In this document: positions 17,362 through 26,526 of the stretch, piece after piece
How the letters are laid out: every line of letters starts with the position of its first letter
Numbering within the stretch: the first letter of the stretch is position 1
Assembly (NCBI GenBank): GCA_016875405.1
Contig: VGRJ01000018.1
Location: 1-61,966, forward strand
Source of the DNA: Deltaproteobacteria bacterium
GTDB lineage: Bacteria; Myxococcota_A; Polyangia; Polyangiales; Polyangiaceae
Direction: 5' to 3'
DNA length: 61,966 nucleotides
Position numbers and translations under genes: made by a program
The notes under the pieces: model-generated
What the model saw: the letters and a program-made list of their open reading frames with translations, nothing else
Database searches by the model: none
Told to the model about the DNA's origin: nothing

Positions 17362-18593
17362 CGGTCACCTCGGTGACGGCGGAGGACGATCGCCGCGAGC
17401 GTGAGGCCGAAGGCGAGGCCCCCGAGCGGCGAGCCGGGGCCGGGCCCGGCCTGGCAGTAGAAGCCGTTGCCGCCCTTGCCTCCCGCCGAGTTGTACGACT
17501 CGAAGAAGTCGGTGACCGGCTGGGGCTTCGCGCACACGACGCTCGAGAGCGCGCCGATGTTGCCGACGTTGTCGTAGGCCGCCATGGCGACCGCGCTGAG
17601 CACGCCGACCGAGAAGCCAGGGGCCTTCGCCTCGACGGTGCTGATGCCGGCGACGCTCGCACACTCGACGAGGCCGGAGGCGCTCCCGCCGGAGGTGAAC
17701 TTCGTCGACGCGCAGGTGCTCACCCCGCCGCCGCTCGACGAGGTGCTCGCGACGCTCGACGACGAGCTCGCAGCCGTCGCACCGCCGCCCCCGCTCGTCG
17801 CATCACCGCTGCCGCCTGCGCTCGTCGACGTGGCGGTCGTCGCGGTCGTGGTGCTCGTCGTGCTGCACACGGGATCGTCCGCGCTCGACCCGGTACCGCT
17901 CGCGCCGCTCGCGTCGCAGAACACCTTGTACCCGGCGACATCGGTGGTGCCGATCGGCGGGCAAAACTTCACGAGCAGCGTCGACTCGTCGAAGGTGCTC
18001 GGCGCGAGGCTCGACGGCGGCTGCGGGCCGCGCAGATCGAAGTCGATGTCGTAGGTTGACCTGTCGGTGACGTTGCCCGACGCCTCGTCGATGAGAAAGT
18101 AGAGAACCAGCTTGCGAGGCGCGTCGCCGGCCGTGCTGTCGACGCAGCTCATCACGCCGCCTGCGCCGCCCTTGCCGTTGCCGTTCACGATCGCGTCGGA
18201 CGTGATGACGAGCGACTCGGACGGCGGAGCGGTCGGGATGAACGCGGCCTTGACCTCGTAGCAGGTCTGCGTGGCGCCCGGGTTTCGCTGCGCAGACTGC
18301 GTGCAGTCACCGCCCTGCGAGGTCGCCCACACCGACAGCGTCTTCTGCGCCGCGAGCCCCTTCACCGCGAAGGTGAACGTCGTCTTCTGCTGGCAGTCCA
18401 GCTGGCTTATCATCAGCTGGTTGACGTTGTTCGGGTGGTTCATCCCCGAGTGGATGGGAGCCCCCGTCAGCGAGACTTGCGCCTCGGCGCGGGTCGCCAG
18501 GATCGCGACGACCAGCCAGGCGCCGAGAGCCACGAGGAGCCGCATGGTGGCGCGGCCTACGAGGGAGCGTCGAGGGGCGAGCGAGATCGTCAT
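17358..18593 (-). CDS. MXAN_2561-like surface protein with MYXO-CTERM-like tail
   Basis: This is a 411-residue exported protein. It has a signal peptide (ending RAEAQ near 39), two beta-rich regions holding paired Cys residues, a long low-complexity linker of Ser, Thr, Ala and Gly (about 243-300) and a C terminus with a hydrophobic helix followed by RRHRGDR. This tail resembles MYXO-CTERM sorting signals that anchor proteins at the cell surface. The gene order with the barrel protein at 16393 matches the MXAN_2561/MXAN_2562 pair, which suggests a partnership at the outer membrane. A start at 18545 would also leave a good signal peptide. Confidence 0.65.
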   Translation of the reverse strand: MTISLAPRRSLVGRATMRLLVALGAWLVVAILATRAEAQVSLTGAPIHSGMNHPNNVNQLMISQLDCQQKTTFTFAVKGLAAQKTLSVWATSQGGDCTQSAQRNPGATQTCYEVKAAFIPTAPPSESLVITSDAIVNGNGKGGAGGVMSCVDSTAGDAPRKLVLYFLIDEASGNVTDRSTYDIDFDLRGPQPPSSLAPSTFDESTLLVKFCPPIGTTDVAGYKVFCDASGASGTGSSADDPVCSTTSTTTATTATSTSAGGSGDATSGGGGATAASSSSSVASTSSSGGGVSTCASTKFTSGGSASGLVECASVAGISTVEAKAPGFSVGVLSAVAMAAYDNVGNIGALSSVVCAKPQPVTDFFESYNSAGGKGGNGFYCQAGPGPGSPLGGLAFGLTLAAIVLRRHRGDR

Positions 18594-18748
18594 GCGAGCG
18601 GGGTCTTATTGAGCACAGCCCATGGCACGCCGCAAACACCATCGACGCGGTGAGGCGGCTCGACAGGCAACCGCGCCGCGCCTCGATTCATGCCGCTCGC
18701 TGTCGAGAAATCGAAGCGAGTCGCGGGGCGCGGCGGCCGCCGGGGGGC

Positions 18749-19351
18749 TCAGTTCGTCGTCCAGTCGACGGGCGGCGAGGACGAGATCGGATCGCCCTCG
18801 ATCACCACGGTCTCGAAGCGGCGGTCGCGTGGCGGGCGGCTGGTCGGGGCGGCCTTCTCCCCGAGCTTGTTCGTCGCGGCCGGATCGGGCTTGCCGACGA
18901 TCGGGACGGTCACGACCCGCGCCTCCTGTCCGCGCAGGTAGTCGATGGCGATCGAGGACGCCACGCCGAGCGTCGACCACGCAGCCCAGAAATCGTTGGG
19001 GGTCTCGAGGCTCTTCTCGTTCACGCGGGTGACGACGTCGCCGACGCGAAGGTCGCCGCCCGACCAGTCGGCGGGGAGCTCGCGGACCCGCCAGCCGATG
19101 AACTTGCCGTTGGTCACGACCTCCTCGACCGGCACCTTCTCGAGCAGCCAGCCGGGCCCCTCGCGCAGCACGTGGTCGACGTACGGACGCGCGACGCTCC
19201 CCTTGGGCAGCGACTCCTCGGGGCTAGTCGTGGCCGTCGCGGCGACGCCTTCGGCGGACTCCGGTGCCGGCAGCTTCGGATCGAGCAGGGGAGCCTTGGC
19301 GCAGGCCGTCGCGGCGAGAGCGATGAGAGCGAGGGAGATGCGCGGCGTCAT
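18749..19351 (-). CDS. lipoprotein with PDZ-like domain
   Basis: This 200-residue protein has a lipoprotein-like signal (ATAC, Cys17) and a central domain (about 70-155) that looks like the PDZ domain of GspC: a strand ending in GWRVRELPADW, then LRVGDVVTRVNEKSLETPNDFW. The C terminus is Pro/Ser-rich. PDZ domains bind C-terminal peptides or protein partners; here this would be at the inner face of the outer membrane. It may interact with the type II secretion system encoded 6 kb away, but that is inference. It is probably transcribed alone, with about 97 bp to the acyl-CoA dehydrogenase gene upstream. Confidence 0.7.
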   Translation of the reverse strand: MTPRISLALIALAATACAKAPLLDPKLPAPESAEGVAATATTSPEESLPKGSVARPYVDHVLREGPGWLLEKVPVEEVVTNGKFIGWRVRELPADWSGGDLRVGDVVTRVNEKSLETPNDFWAAWSTLGVASSIAIDYLRGQEARVVTVPIVGKPDPAATNKLGEKAAPTSRPPRDRRFETVVIEGDPISSSPPVDWTTN

Positions 19352-19448
19352 GGTCGCACTATGTCCAGAGGCGCCCGAGTTGCCAAATTTACAGAGGATC
19401 TGCGCTCGACGGAGCGCCCCTCATGGGCAACGCCGCGCCTTCTTGGCC

Positions 19449-20600
19449 TCAGCCCTTCTGTGCGCGGAGCAGGTCCTTGGTCATGTTTTTCTGGTGGGCC
19501 TCGAGCGTCCCACCGCCGATCTCGATGAGCTTCGCGTCACGGAAGAAGCGCTCGACCTTGAACTCGGAGCAGTAGCCCCAGCCGCCAAGGACCTGTATCG
19601 CGTTGTCCGCGACCTGCTTCGCCATGGGGCCGGCGAAGAGCTTCGCGGCGTCGGTGCCGATGCGGTTGCGAAGCGTGGGGCTGCAATCTCGCGCGACGGT
19701 GTAGACGAGGGTGCGCGCCGCTTCGGCTTGCGCGTAGCTGTCCGCGATGTAGCGCTGGATCTGGCCGAACTCGCCGAGCGGCTTTCCGAACGCCTCGCGC
19801 TCGTTCGCGTAGCGCAGCATGACCTCGAGGCAACGGTCCGCGATCCCGAGGCTGATGGCGGCGAGCGTGAGCCGCTCGATCTCGAGGTTGCGCATCATGT
19901 GGGTCAGGCCGCCGCCCTCTTCACCGAGCAGGTTCGCGACCGGAATGCGGCAATCGTCGAACATCACCTCGCCGAGGAGGCTCGCGCGCATGCCCATCTT
20001 GGGGGTCTTCGGCTGCGGATGGATCCCCGGGTTCGTGCGCTCGACGACGAACGAGGTGATGCGCCCGTCGAGCTTCGCGTAGACAAAGAAGAGATCCGCC
20101 TCGGGGGCGTTCGTGATCATCGCCTTGCGGCCGTTCAGCACGTAGTGGTCGCCATCGCGCTGCGCCGTCGTCGTCATGCCGAGCACGTCGGTCCCGGCGC
20201 CCGGCTCGGTCATGCACATGCAGCCGAGCTTCTTGCCACTGATGACGTCCGCGAGGAAGCGGCCCTGCTGCTCCTCGTTCGCGCTCTGGTAGAAGTTGTT
20301 CACGAAGAGCACGGCATGCGCGAGGTACGCGAGCGTGAAGCCGGGGTCGCTCTTCGCGAGCTCGTGGTGCACGACCACCGAGCCGAGGTAGTCCATCCCA
20401 CCGCCGCCGAGCTCGGCCGGCACGGTGAGGCCGAGCAACCCGAGGTCGCCGCACTGCTCGAAGAGCGCGCGGTTGAACCGCCCCTCGGCGTCGTGCTCTT
20501 CCGCTTGGTGCTCTACATGCTCGCGCACGAAGCCCTGCACCATCTGTCGGAGGAGGAGGTGTTCTTCGGTGGGGTTCTCGAGGAGATGTCGGGCGTTCAT
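19449..20600 (-). CDS. acyl-CoA dehydrogenase (isovaleryl-CoA-like)
   Basis: This 383-residue flavoprotein matches the acyl-CoA dehydrogenase family throughout. The FAD/substrate region MTEPGAGTD lies near 130-138, RNLEIERL near 237-244 holds a Glu242 in the place of the catalytic base of isovaleryl-CoA dehydrogenase, and the C-terminal helix has EIGGGTLEAHQK. It would introduce a 2,3-double bond into a short or branched acyl-CoA in the cytosol. Its start codon overlaps the stop of the large lipoprotein gene upstream by 4 bp (ATGA), an unexpected coupling between a metabolic enzyme and an envelope protein. Confidence 0.9.
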   Translation of the reverse strand: MNARHLLENPTEEHLLLRQMVQGFVREHVEHQAEEHDAEGRFNRALFEQCGDLGLLGLTVPAELGGGGMDYLGSVVVHHELAKSDPGFTLAYLAHAVLFVNNFYQSANEEQQGRFLADVISGKKLGCMCMTEPGAGTDVLGMTTTAQRDGDHYVLNGRKAMITNAPEADLFFVYAKLDGRITSFVVERTNPGIHPQPKTPKMGMRASLLGEVMFDDCRIPVANLLGEEGGGLTHMMRNLEIERLTLAAISLGIADRCLEVMLRYANEREAFGKPLGEFGQIQRYIADSYAQAEAARTLVYTVARDCSPTLRNRIGTDAAKLFAGPMAKQVADNAIQVLGGWGYCSEFKVERFFRDAKLIEIGGGTLEAHQKNMTKDLLRAQKG

Positions 20601-23600
20601 GGCGTCAGGCAGCAGCGAGTGCCGAGCGAGTAATCAAAGTAGCGACGCGGGTGAACGGTGATGACGGCACCGCAACCACGCCTCGTGCTCCTAGCATAGA
20701 AGCCGCCCGCAAACGCGCCCTCGGAATCGTCCACCCACTCGTCGAGATTGCCGACCATGTCGTGGATGCCGTCGCGCCCCCAGCGGCTGACGCAGCCGGC
20801 GGTCGAGCCGGTGGGTCGCAGCATCGGCTCGCCTCCGTCCTCGACCAGGTGCAGGCGCGGGTCGAGGTGGCCGATGGCCGCATTGCCGTGCAACGTGGCG
20901 GCGGGGTGAGCGTAGCGGTTGACGTTGCAGGCGCCCTGCTCGTGCTCGTCTCCGTAGGGAAAATCGCGGTCTTCTTCGCCGCGGCAGGCGCGCGTCCATT
21001 CGTCGAGGCTGCAGAGGCGCTTGCCCGCGGCGCGGCAAGACGCCTCGGCGAGGTGGCCCGAGAGGTACCCCGAGGGAAGCACGCCAGGGCGACTCGTGGC
21101 GACGGGCACCACCCGAGCGTCCGGGGCGCGGAGCAGGGGCGGCAGCGGCCTCGCGCGAGCGTGGAGATCGCCCATCCAAAGGCGAGCCGACGTCCACTCG
21201 TCGAGCACCTGGGTCACAACCGCGGGCTCGAGCGGGTAGTGTGGCGAGAGCGCCGCTCCGCTCGTGTCGACGAGCTGCGACTCGTAGCGGTCGACGCACA
21301 CCGAGTCGGCCACCAGCACCATGTCGCTGGGGCACGCCCGAGCGGCCTCGCTGCGAGCCTCGGAGGCGGAAGGCCAGGGGGCGCGCGCCGCGGAGGTGGG
21401 CGGCGCCTCGAGCGTAGCGGTCGGGAGGGTGAGCGTGACGAGCTCGGCCGAGGCGTCCAGGCCCGTCGTGCGGACGCCGAACCAGCGGAGCCCCGCCGTC
21501 GTCCAGCGCGGCGTGTCGATGGCGCACGCGTCGAGCTGCGGCAGGGCCACGAACTCGCCTGGCCGTGTGGTGGGGAAGCGGCCCGGCAGCGCGGCGCCGA
21601 CCGGGCAGGGCGCGGTGCTCGCTCGGCCCTGCGGCCACTTGGCGTGCGCGGCGACTCGGCCCGCGTCATCGAGCCACACGACCGCCCGCGGAGTCGCGTC
21701 GTGCGCTCGCGTGTCGGGTTTGTCCCACACCAGCGCACCTCCACCCGGTAGCGCGGCGAGGCCGATCCGTCCTGGGTCGAGCCTCAGCGGGAGCGGGACC
21801 GGCTCGCCGAGCCGTCCCTGTGCGTCGACGACAAGCGCGACCGCCCCGCGCGGCGGCGTGAACCCGAGGCCTACCACCAGCGCTCCACCGTCGTGGCGCG
21901 CCACGGCCTCGAAGCCATCCTGCACCGGTGCGAGCGCGCGCGTTCGCCCTCGAGGACTGCCGTTCGGGTCGAGGCGCGTCACCACGAGCTCTCCGCGCTC
22001 GAGCGTGAGGAACAGGCCCTCCTCACGTCCGCCGACGAGCGCGACGGCGCCGACCCGCGCCTGCCGAGAGAGCGCGGCGACCTCGTCCCAGCTGGCGAGA
22101 TCGACGACCGCGAGGCCGCCTGGATGAGCCTCGTCGACACCGTTCGTCACGAGGGCGAGCGCGCGCTCGGCGACGAACGCGACGCCGAGGGGCGGCGTGT
22201 CTGCTTTGGCTGCGAGCGGGGCTCGCGCGGTGAGCGCGCTGCGTGGGCGGAGCTCGTGAACGCCCCGTCTCGTCCCCGCGAGCGTACGCCCCGTGGGGTC
22301 GACATGCGCCCAGGTGCCGAGCGGCCGCGCCACGCGAAAGGGGATGCCGAGGAGCTCGCCTGCGCCGGTCGCCGAGCCGACGGACATGAGGCCGCTCGGT
22401 GACACGAAGTACCCTCGCGCGCCGGCCCACGCGACACGCCCCGGCTCTTCGGAGCTCTGCCGCTCGAACGCGCGAGGCCTCCCTGCCGCGATGGCGGAGA
22501 GCGCGGCGAGCTCTCGCGCCGCGAGCGGCTCGGAGTCGAGCGCACGGCGTGGGTCGACGATCCAGACGGCGTCGTCGACCTCCACGCTCGCGCCGTCGAG
22601 GAACATCGCCTCGAAGCGACGCGATGTCCCCTTGCCTTGGGTGACCTCCAGCCGTCCCAGGTAGAGCCCTCGTTCGCCGCGCGTGAAGAGGCGCGGGCGC
22701 AGGTGGCCCTCGATGAAGCCGTACTGACGCGGTCCGCCGACGATGGGCTTGGAGCGTCCCACCGAGCGTCCGCTCGCGTCGAGCTCGGCCGCGACCACCT
22801 GGGCGAACGGAACCGAGCGTCCTCGCTCGCGCCGAGACTTTTCGGCCTCGTGCACGAGCGCGTACGCGCCCCGACTCGTCCCGCGCGCCGTGATGAACCC
22901 CATCCCAGGCAGCGGTCGATCGTAGGTAATGCCCGTGTCGCGCGCCTCCGAGGGCAACCCGTGCTCGTCGAGCAGCGTCGCCCAGAGCTTTGCCGAGACT
23001 GGACGCGCGAGCGGCGGGGGAGGCGGCGGCGCATGCGGCTTCGTCGACGGGGAGCGCGTCGCCGCGTGGCTCCTCGGCTTCGCGGCGGTCTTCTTCGGAG
23101 TGGCGCTCCTCGCGGGCTTCGCGGCGGTCGCGGGTTTGGGTGGCGCTCGCGGCTCGGGCGGCCGCGCCGCGACCTTGGGCTCCGGTGGGGCGACCACTCG
23201 CTCCTCGAGGAACGCGACCGAGCGCGTCGCGAGTGAGACGACTCCATCGGCGCGCCCGATCCGCGTCTCGGGCGCCGCGGCTCCGTCGAGCGGCTCGAGT
23301 GCGAGCTCGCGACCGTTCGACGTCACGAGCCACGGACGCGCGGTCGCGAGCGCCCCGGCGAGACCGCGACCGGCGAGGGTTCGAGCGTCGGACAGCGCGC
23401 CGCGCCCGTCGGCGACGCGGACGTGCGTGGCGTGGGCTTCCTCGGCGACGGCGAGCACCAGCTCTCCGCCATCGACCTCGACGAGGCGGTAGCTGAGGTC
23501 GAGCGGCTCGGCTCCCTCGAGCGCCGTTCGGAAGAGTCTCCCGCCTCCCTCGATCGGCACGCCCTCGTCGACGTCCACCGAGCTGCTCGGCGCGGCTTGC

Positions 23601-23686
23601 CGCACCTCGTCCCGCGGGCGAGCCCCCGCTGCGCTACAGCCCGCGAGGCCCGCGTACAGAAACAGCACGGACCAGCGCGAAGGCAT
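20597..23686 (-). CDS. large lipoprotein with C-terminal formylglycine-generating-enzyme-like domain
   Basis: This is a 1029-residue protein. It begins with a lipoprotein signal (LYAGLAGC) at the ATG 23686, which is preferred over the open frame running upstream because that adds a charged leader. The middle contains many short Trp/Gly-poor beta strands (possibly a propeller) and a Pro/Ala/Lys-rich linker at about 160-235. The last 250 residues resemble the SUMF1/EgtB/PvdO fold: a DMVLV motif, GKRLCSLDEWTRACRG, DMVGNLDEWV and the end GTRCC. The family includes formylglycine-generating enzymes and sulfoxide synthases, but many lipoprotein-borne members have no proven catalysis. It is coupled to the acyl-CoA dehydrogenase. 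Confidence 0.8.
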   Translation of the reverse strand: MPSRWSVLFLYAGLAGCSAAGARPRDEVRQAAPSSSVDVDEGVPIEGGGRLFRTALEGAEPLDLSYRLVEVDGGELVLAVAEEAHATHVRVADGRGALSDARTLAGRGLAGALATARPWLVTSNGRELALEPLDGAAAPETRIGRADGVVSLATRSVAFLEERVVAPPEPKVAARPPEPRAPPKPATAAKPARSATPKKTAAKPRSHAATRSPSTKPHAPPPPPPLARPVSAKLWATLLDEHGLPSEARDTGITYDRPLPGMGFITARGTSRGAYALVHEAEKSRRERGRSVPFAQVVAAELDASGRSVGRSKPIVGGPRQYGFIEGHLRPRLFTRGERGLYLGRLEVTQGKGTSRRFEAMFLDGASVEVDDAVWIVDPRRALDSEPLAARELAALSAIAAGRPRAFERQSSEEPGRVAWAGARGYFVSPSGLMSVGSATGAGELLGIPFRVARPLGTWAHVDPTGRTLAGTRRGVHELRPRSALTARAPLAAKADTPPLGVAFVAERALALVTNGVDEAHPGGLAVVDLASWDEVAALSRQARVGAVALVGGREEGLFLTLERGELVVTRLDPNGSPRGRTRALAPVQDGFEAVARHDGGALVVGLGFTPPRGAVALVVDAQGRLGEPVPLPLRLDPGRIGLAALPGGGALVWDKPDTRAHDATPRAVVWLDDAGRVAAHAKWPQGRASTAPCPVGAALPGRFPTTRPGEFVALPQLDACAIDTPRWTTAGLRWFGVRTTGLDASAELVTLTLPTATLEAPPTSAARAPWPSASEARSEAARACPSDMVLVADSVCVDRYESQLVDTSGAALSPHYPLEPAVVTQVLDEWTSARLWMGDLHARARPLPPLLRAPDARVVPVATSRPGVLPSGYLSGHLAEASCRAAGKRLCSLDEWTRACRGEEDRDFPYGDEHEQGACNVNRYAHPAATLHGNAAIGHLDPRLHLVEDGGEPMLRPTGSTAGCVSRWGRDGIHDMVGNLDEWVDDSEGAFAGGFYARSTRRGCGAVITVHPRRYFDYSLGTRCCLTP

Positions 23687-23759
23687 GCGACCTCGAGGCG
23701 AGCGGGCGAGTCCTCGACCTTGCGAGGACGGCGAGCTAAGCTCCCGCAGAGCTATCGCC

Positions 23760-24386
23760 ATGGGCAAGATTTCGCGACGTGAGGGGCTAGACGACGAGCT
23801 GGCCGAGGCCGCTGGTCTCGAAGAGTCGAGCGCCTCGTCCGACGTAGGGGAACACCCCGGGGTCATGTCGGTGCCCTCACGGCTCGCCGCGGACGCGAAC
23901 GGCTCGAACGAGCATGCGCGTCGCGGTGGCGCGCGGCCGCGGAGCGGGAGCCTCAGTCTGCTCGCCACCCTGCTCGTGATGGGCGCAGGGCTCGTCGCGC
24001 TCTTCATGTTCGGCTTCAAGGACGCTGCGGTCTATTCGGTCCCGGTCGACAAGCTCCTCTCGGATCAGGGCTCGGTGAACAAGCGCGTTCGCATCGACGG
24101 CGAGCTCGTGCCTGGCACCCTCACGCGACGCGACAACCCGTGCGAGTACCGCTTCAAGGTGCGGGGCGAGGGCAAGGAGCTCGAGATTCGTTATCCGCAG
24201 TGCGTCATCCCCGACACCTTTCGCGACGTGCCGCAGGGCGGCGTCATGGTCACGGCCGAGGGCAAGCTGAACGAAGGCGGTCACTTCGAGGCGAGCTTGA
24301 TCCTTGCCAAGTGTTCGTCGAAGTACGACCCCAAGTCGCACCAGATGGACCTGCCGCCGAACGGCAAAACTCCAGACGCGATGTAG
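23760..24386 (+). CDS. ccmE: cytochrome c maturation heme chaperone CcmE, Cys variant
   Basis: This 208-residue protein has a cytosolic N-terminal extension of about 65 residues, one transmembrane helix (about 66-86) and the CcmE OB-fold domain (90-190). CcmE carries heme in the periplasm from CcmABCD to CcmF. In the usual family the heme is bound by a His in the H-x-x-x-Y motif; here the place is LAKCSSKY, with Cys185 and Tyr189. This CxxxY type is known from Desulfovibrio and some archaea. Two further cysteines (128 and 148) lie in the same domain. No other ccm gene is within the window. The ATG at 23760 is chosen; an earlier start is possible. Confidence 0.85.
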   Translation: MGKISRREGLDDELAEAAGLEESSASSDVGEHPGVMSVPSRLAADANGSNEHARRGGARPRSGSLSLLATLLVMGAGLVALFMFGFKDAAVYSVPVDKLLSDQGSVNKRVRIDGELVPGTLTRRDNPCEYRFKVRGEGKELEIRYPQCVIPDTFRDVPQGGVMVTAEGKLNEGGHFEASLILAKCSSKYDPKSHQMDLPPNGKTPDAM

Positions 24387-24400
24387 CGGCTCGCCGCGCC

Positions 24401-25216
24401 TTAGCGAGCGCGATGCAGCCTCGACCACGCGGTCGCGAACGCCTGCGCGAGCCTGCGGTCGATGGGGTCGCCCGCCCGGCCGCTTGAGCGCAGCGCGGTG
24501 CCGACGATCGCGCCGTAGGCGGCGCGGTACGATCCCAGCGTGTCGATCGTCGCCCCGGACGCGATATACACCGGCCGCCCCGCCTCACCTCGGAGCGCAT
24601 GGCTCACGCGGTCGAGCTCGCCCCTATCGACCGCCGCGCCAGTCCCGGTGCCCGTGACGAGCACCGCGTCCGCGAGCCCGCGCTCGACGAGCTCGTGCGC
24701 CTCCTCCTCGATGGGGCGGGCCGCGAGCGGCGCCGAGTGCTTGACCGCGACGTCGCAAAGGAGCCGCACGGCCTCGGCCCCGAGCTCACGCCGGTAGCGG
24801 AGCGTGCCATGAGCATCGCCTTCGACCAAGCCCTGGTCGGTGACCCGCGCGCCGACATGGACATTGATGCGCACCATCGTGGCCTCGCTCGCGACCGCTA
24901 CCGCGAGCGCGGCGCGAGCGTCGTTCCGCAGCACGTTGATCCCGAGCGGGAGGGTTGGCGCGACACCGCGGACCCGCCTCGCCGCGGCGGTCATCGCGGC
25001 GACCGTCTCGGGCCCGACCGCGCCGCGGGCAAACGGCGCATCGCCGTAGTTCTCGACCACGATCCCGTCAAAGCCGGCCTCGGCGAGCGCCTCGGCGTCG
25101 CGGGCGGCCGAGTCGAGCACGGCGCGCAGGTTGCCGGCGTAGCGGGCGCTGCCCGGGAGGGCCGCGAGATGAATGACGCCGATCAAGGCGGGGAGCTGGC
25201 TGCGAGGCGAGACCAT
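24401..25216 (-). CDS. BtpA/SgcQ family protein
   Basis: This 271-residue protein matches the BtpA family (TIM-barrel fold). It opens with LIGVIHLAALPGS, then has DGIVVENYGDAPF (50-62), a central LPLGINVLRND and VLVTGTGTG near 208-216. BtpA stabilises photosystem I in cyanobacteria, and relatives are predicted enzymes of unknown substrate, so the role in this bacterium is unknown. It starts 26 bp downstream of gspN and may be the last gene of the type II secretion transcript. It converges with ccmE with only 14 bp between. Confidence 0.85.
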   Translation of the reverse strand: MVSPRSQLPALIGVIHLAALPGSARYAGNLRAVLDSAARDAEALAEAGFDGIVVENYGDAPFARGAVGPETVAAMTAAARRVRGVAPTLPLGINVLRNDARAALAVAVASEATMVRINVHVGARVTDQGLVEGDAHGTLRYRRELGAEAVRLLCDVAVKHSAPLAARPIEEEAHELVERGLADAVLVTGTGTGAAVDRGELDRVSHALRGEAGRPVYIASGATIDTLGSYRAAYGAIVGTALRSSGRAGDPIDRRLAQAFATAWSRLHRAR

Positions 25217-25242
25217 CGTGACGGCGCTTCGTCGGTCCTGGG

Positions 25243-26526
25243 TCAGGGGGTCTCGGTGTTCGCGAGATCCCCGTCGATCGCTTGCGACGCGGCGCCGCGC
25301 CCGACGAGGCCCTTCGGTCCGCGCGGGAGCGGGGCGACGGGCGCCCCTTCGGGCTCGGCCGAGGGCGTCGCGATCGGGGGCGCCGCCGGAGCTGGCGGAG
25401 GCGCTGGCGACTCGTCGGTGGTCTCGCTCGAGGACACAGCCCCGCGCAGCCCCTTCGTCGCGGCGAGCGGCGAGCGCGCGCCGCCCTTCTTGCCGGCGCC
25501 CGTGCCCGCAGGCTGGACGTCGAGCTTGTCGAGGCGCCCGACGAGGTGGAAGCGATAGAAGTCGTCGTCGGTCTTTGCGCGCACGAACGTGCGCTGGGGG
25601 TCGAGCTCCTCGATCGCAGGCCGGATCTTGCTGCCGGGCTTCCCGAGCAGGCCGCGCGTCGCGTCGTCCTTGTCGCGGTATCCGTCTGCGAACTTGAATT
25701 TGAGGTAGAGGTCAGCGGACGAGCGTTTGTACGTCTCGTTGAGCCTCACCTTGCCTTCGCCTGCTAGCTCGAGATCCTTGCCTTGGACGGAGAGCTCCTC
25801 GATCGTGAGGAGCCCCTTGTCGGCCTTCGCGGCGAGCGTCATGCGCCCGATCTGCGCGGCGGGGAGCGCGACGCCGAACAGCTTGGACTTGCCGTCGAAG
25901 AGCGAGACCTCGTCGAGCTGCAGATCGACCTTGCCGATGGCCTTGGCGAACTTTCCGTCTTCGGGGGTGAGCAGGACCGCGCCCGACAACACGCCAAAGA
26001 TCGGTTGGTTCTGAAGCATCGAGCGGAGCGGTGCGATGCGATCGAGGTGAATGCGCTCGAGCTCGACCTCGACGTTGCCGACCGATGCGTAGGGCGCGGA
26101 GCCGCGCACGGTGCCGCCAAACGCTTCGACCCGGAAGTCGACCATGACCTTGCCGACGAGCAGCGGGAGGAGCCGCACACGCGCGTGGACGTGCTCGATC
26201 TCGATGACGCTCGGCTCAGCGGTGTCCTTCGCCGCGTCGAGCCCGGGGAAGGCCGCCTTGGGCTTGTCGACCTTCGGCGGGACGGTGAGCTTCAGGTCCT
26301 CGAGCTCGATGCCGCTCAGCCAGTAGGTGTCGAGCTCGCCAATCTCGAGCGTCATCACCGGCTCGCTCGCCGAGCGGCCGTAGCGCTGCTGCCGCTCGAA
26401 CTCCGCGAGGATGCGGCCGCGGAGCGCATCCATCGGGAACGTCAGGTAAAAGAACACGAAGAGCAGCGTCAGGTACCCGAAGACGTACCCGGCGAGCTTC
26501 GCCACGCGGAGGAGGCGCGCCTTCAC
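25243..26526 (-). CDS. gspN: type II secretion system protein GspN
   Basis: This 427-residue protein has one N-terminal transmembrane helix (about 10-30) and a large periplasmic beta-rich domain like AsmA/GspN proteins. It ends in a Pro/Ala/Ser-rich tail of about 80 residues that is not typical of the family. GspN is an inner-membrane accessory found in some type II secretion clusters with an uncertain role. Its ATG overlaps the end of gspM by 4 bp and it closes the gsp gene order. Confidence 0.88.
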   Translation of the reverse strand: MKARLLRVAKLAGYVFGYLTLLFVFFYLTFPMDALRGRILAEFERQQRYGRSASEPVMTLEIGELDTYWLSGIELEDLKLTVPPKVDKPKAAFPGLDAAKDTAEPSVIEIEHVHARVRLLPLLVGKVMVDFRVEAFGGTVRGSAPYASVGNVEVELERIHLDRIAPLRSMLQNQPIFGVLSGAVLLTPEDGKFAKAIGKVDLQLDEVSLFDGKSKLFGVALPAAQIGRMTLAAKADKGLLTIEELSVQGKDLELAGEGKVRLNETYKRSSADLYLKFKFADGYRDKDDATRGLLGKPGSKIRPAIEELDPQRTFVRAKTDDDFYRFHLVGRLDKLDVQPAGTGAGKKGGARSPLAATKGLRGAVSSSETTDESPAPPPAPAAPPIATPSAEPEGAPVAPLPRGPKGLVGRGAASQAIDGDLANTETP

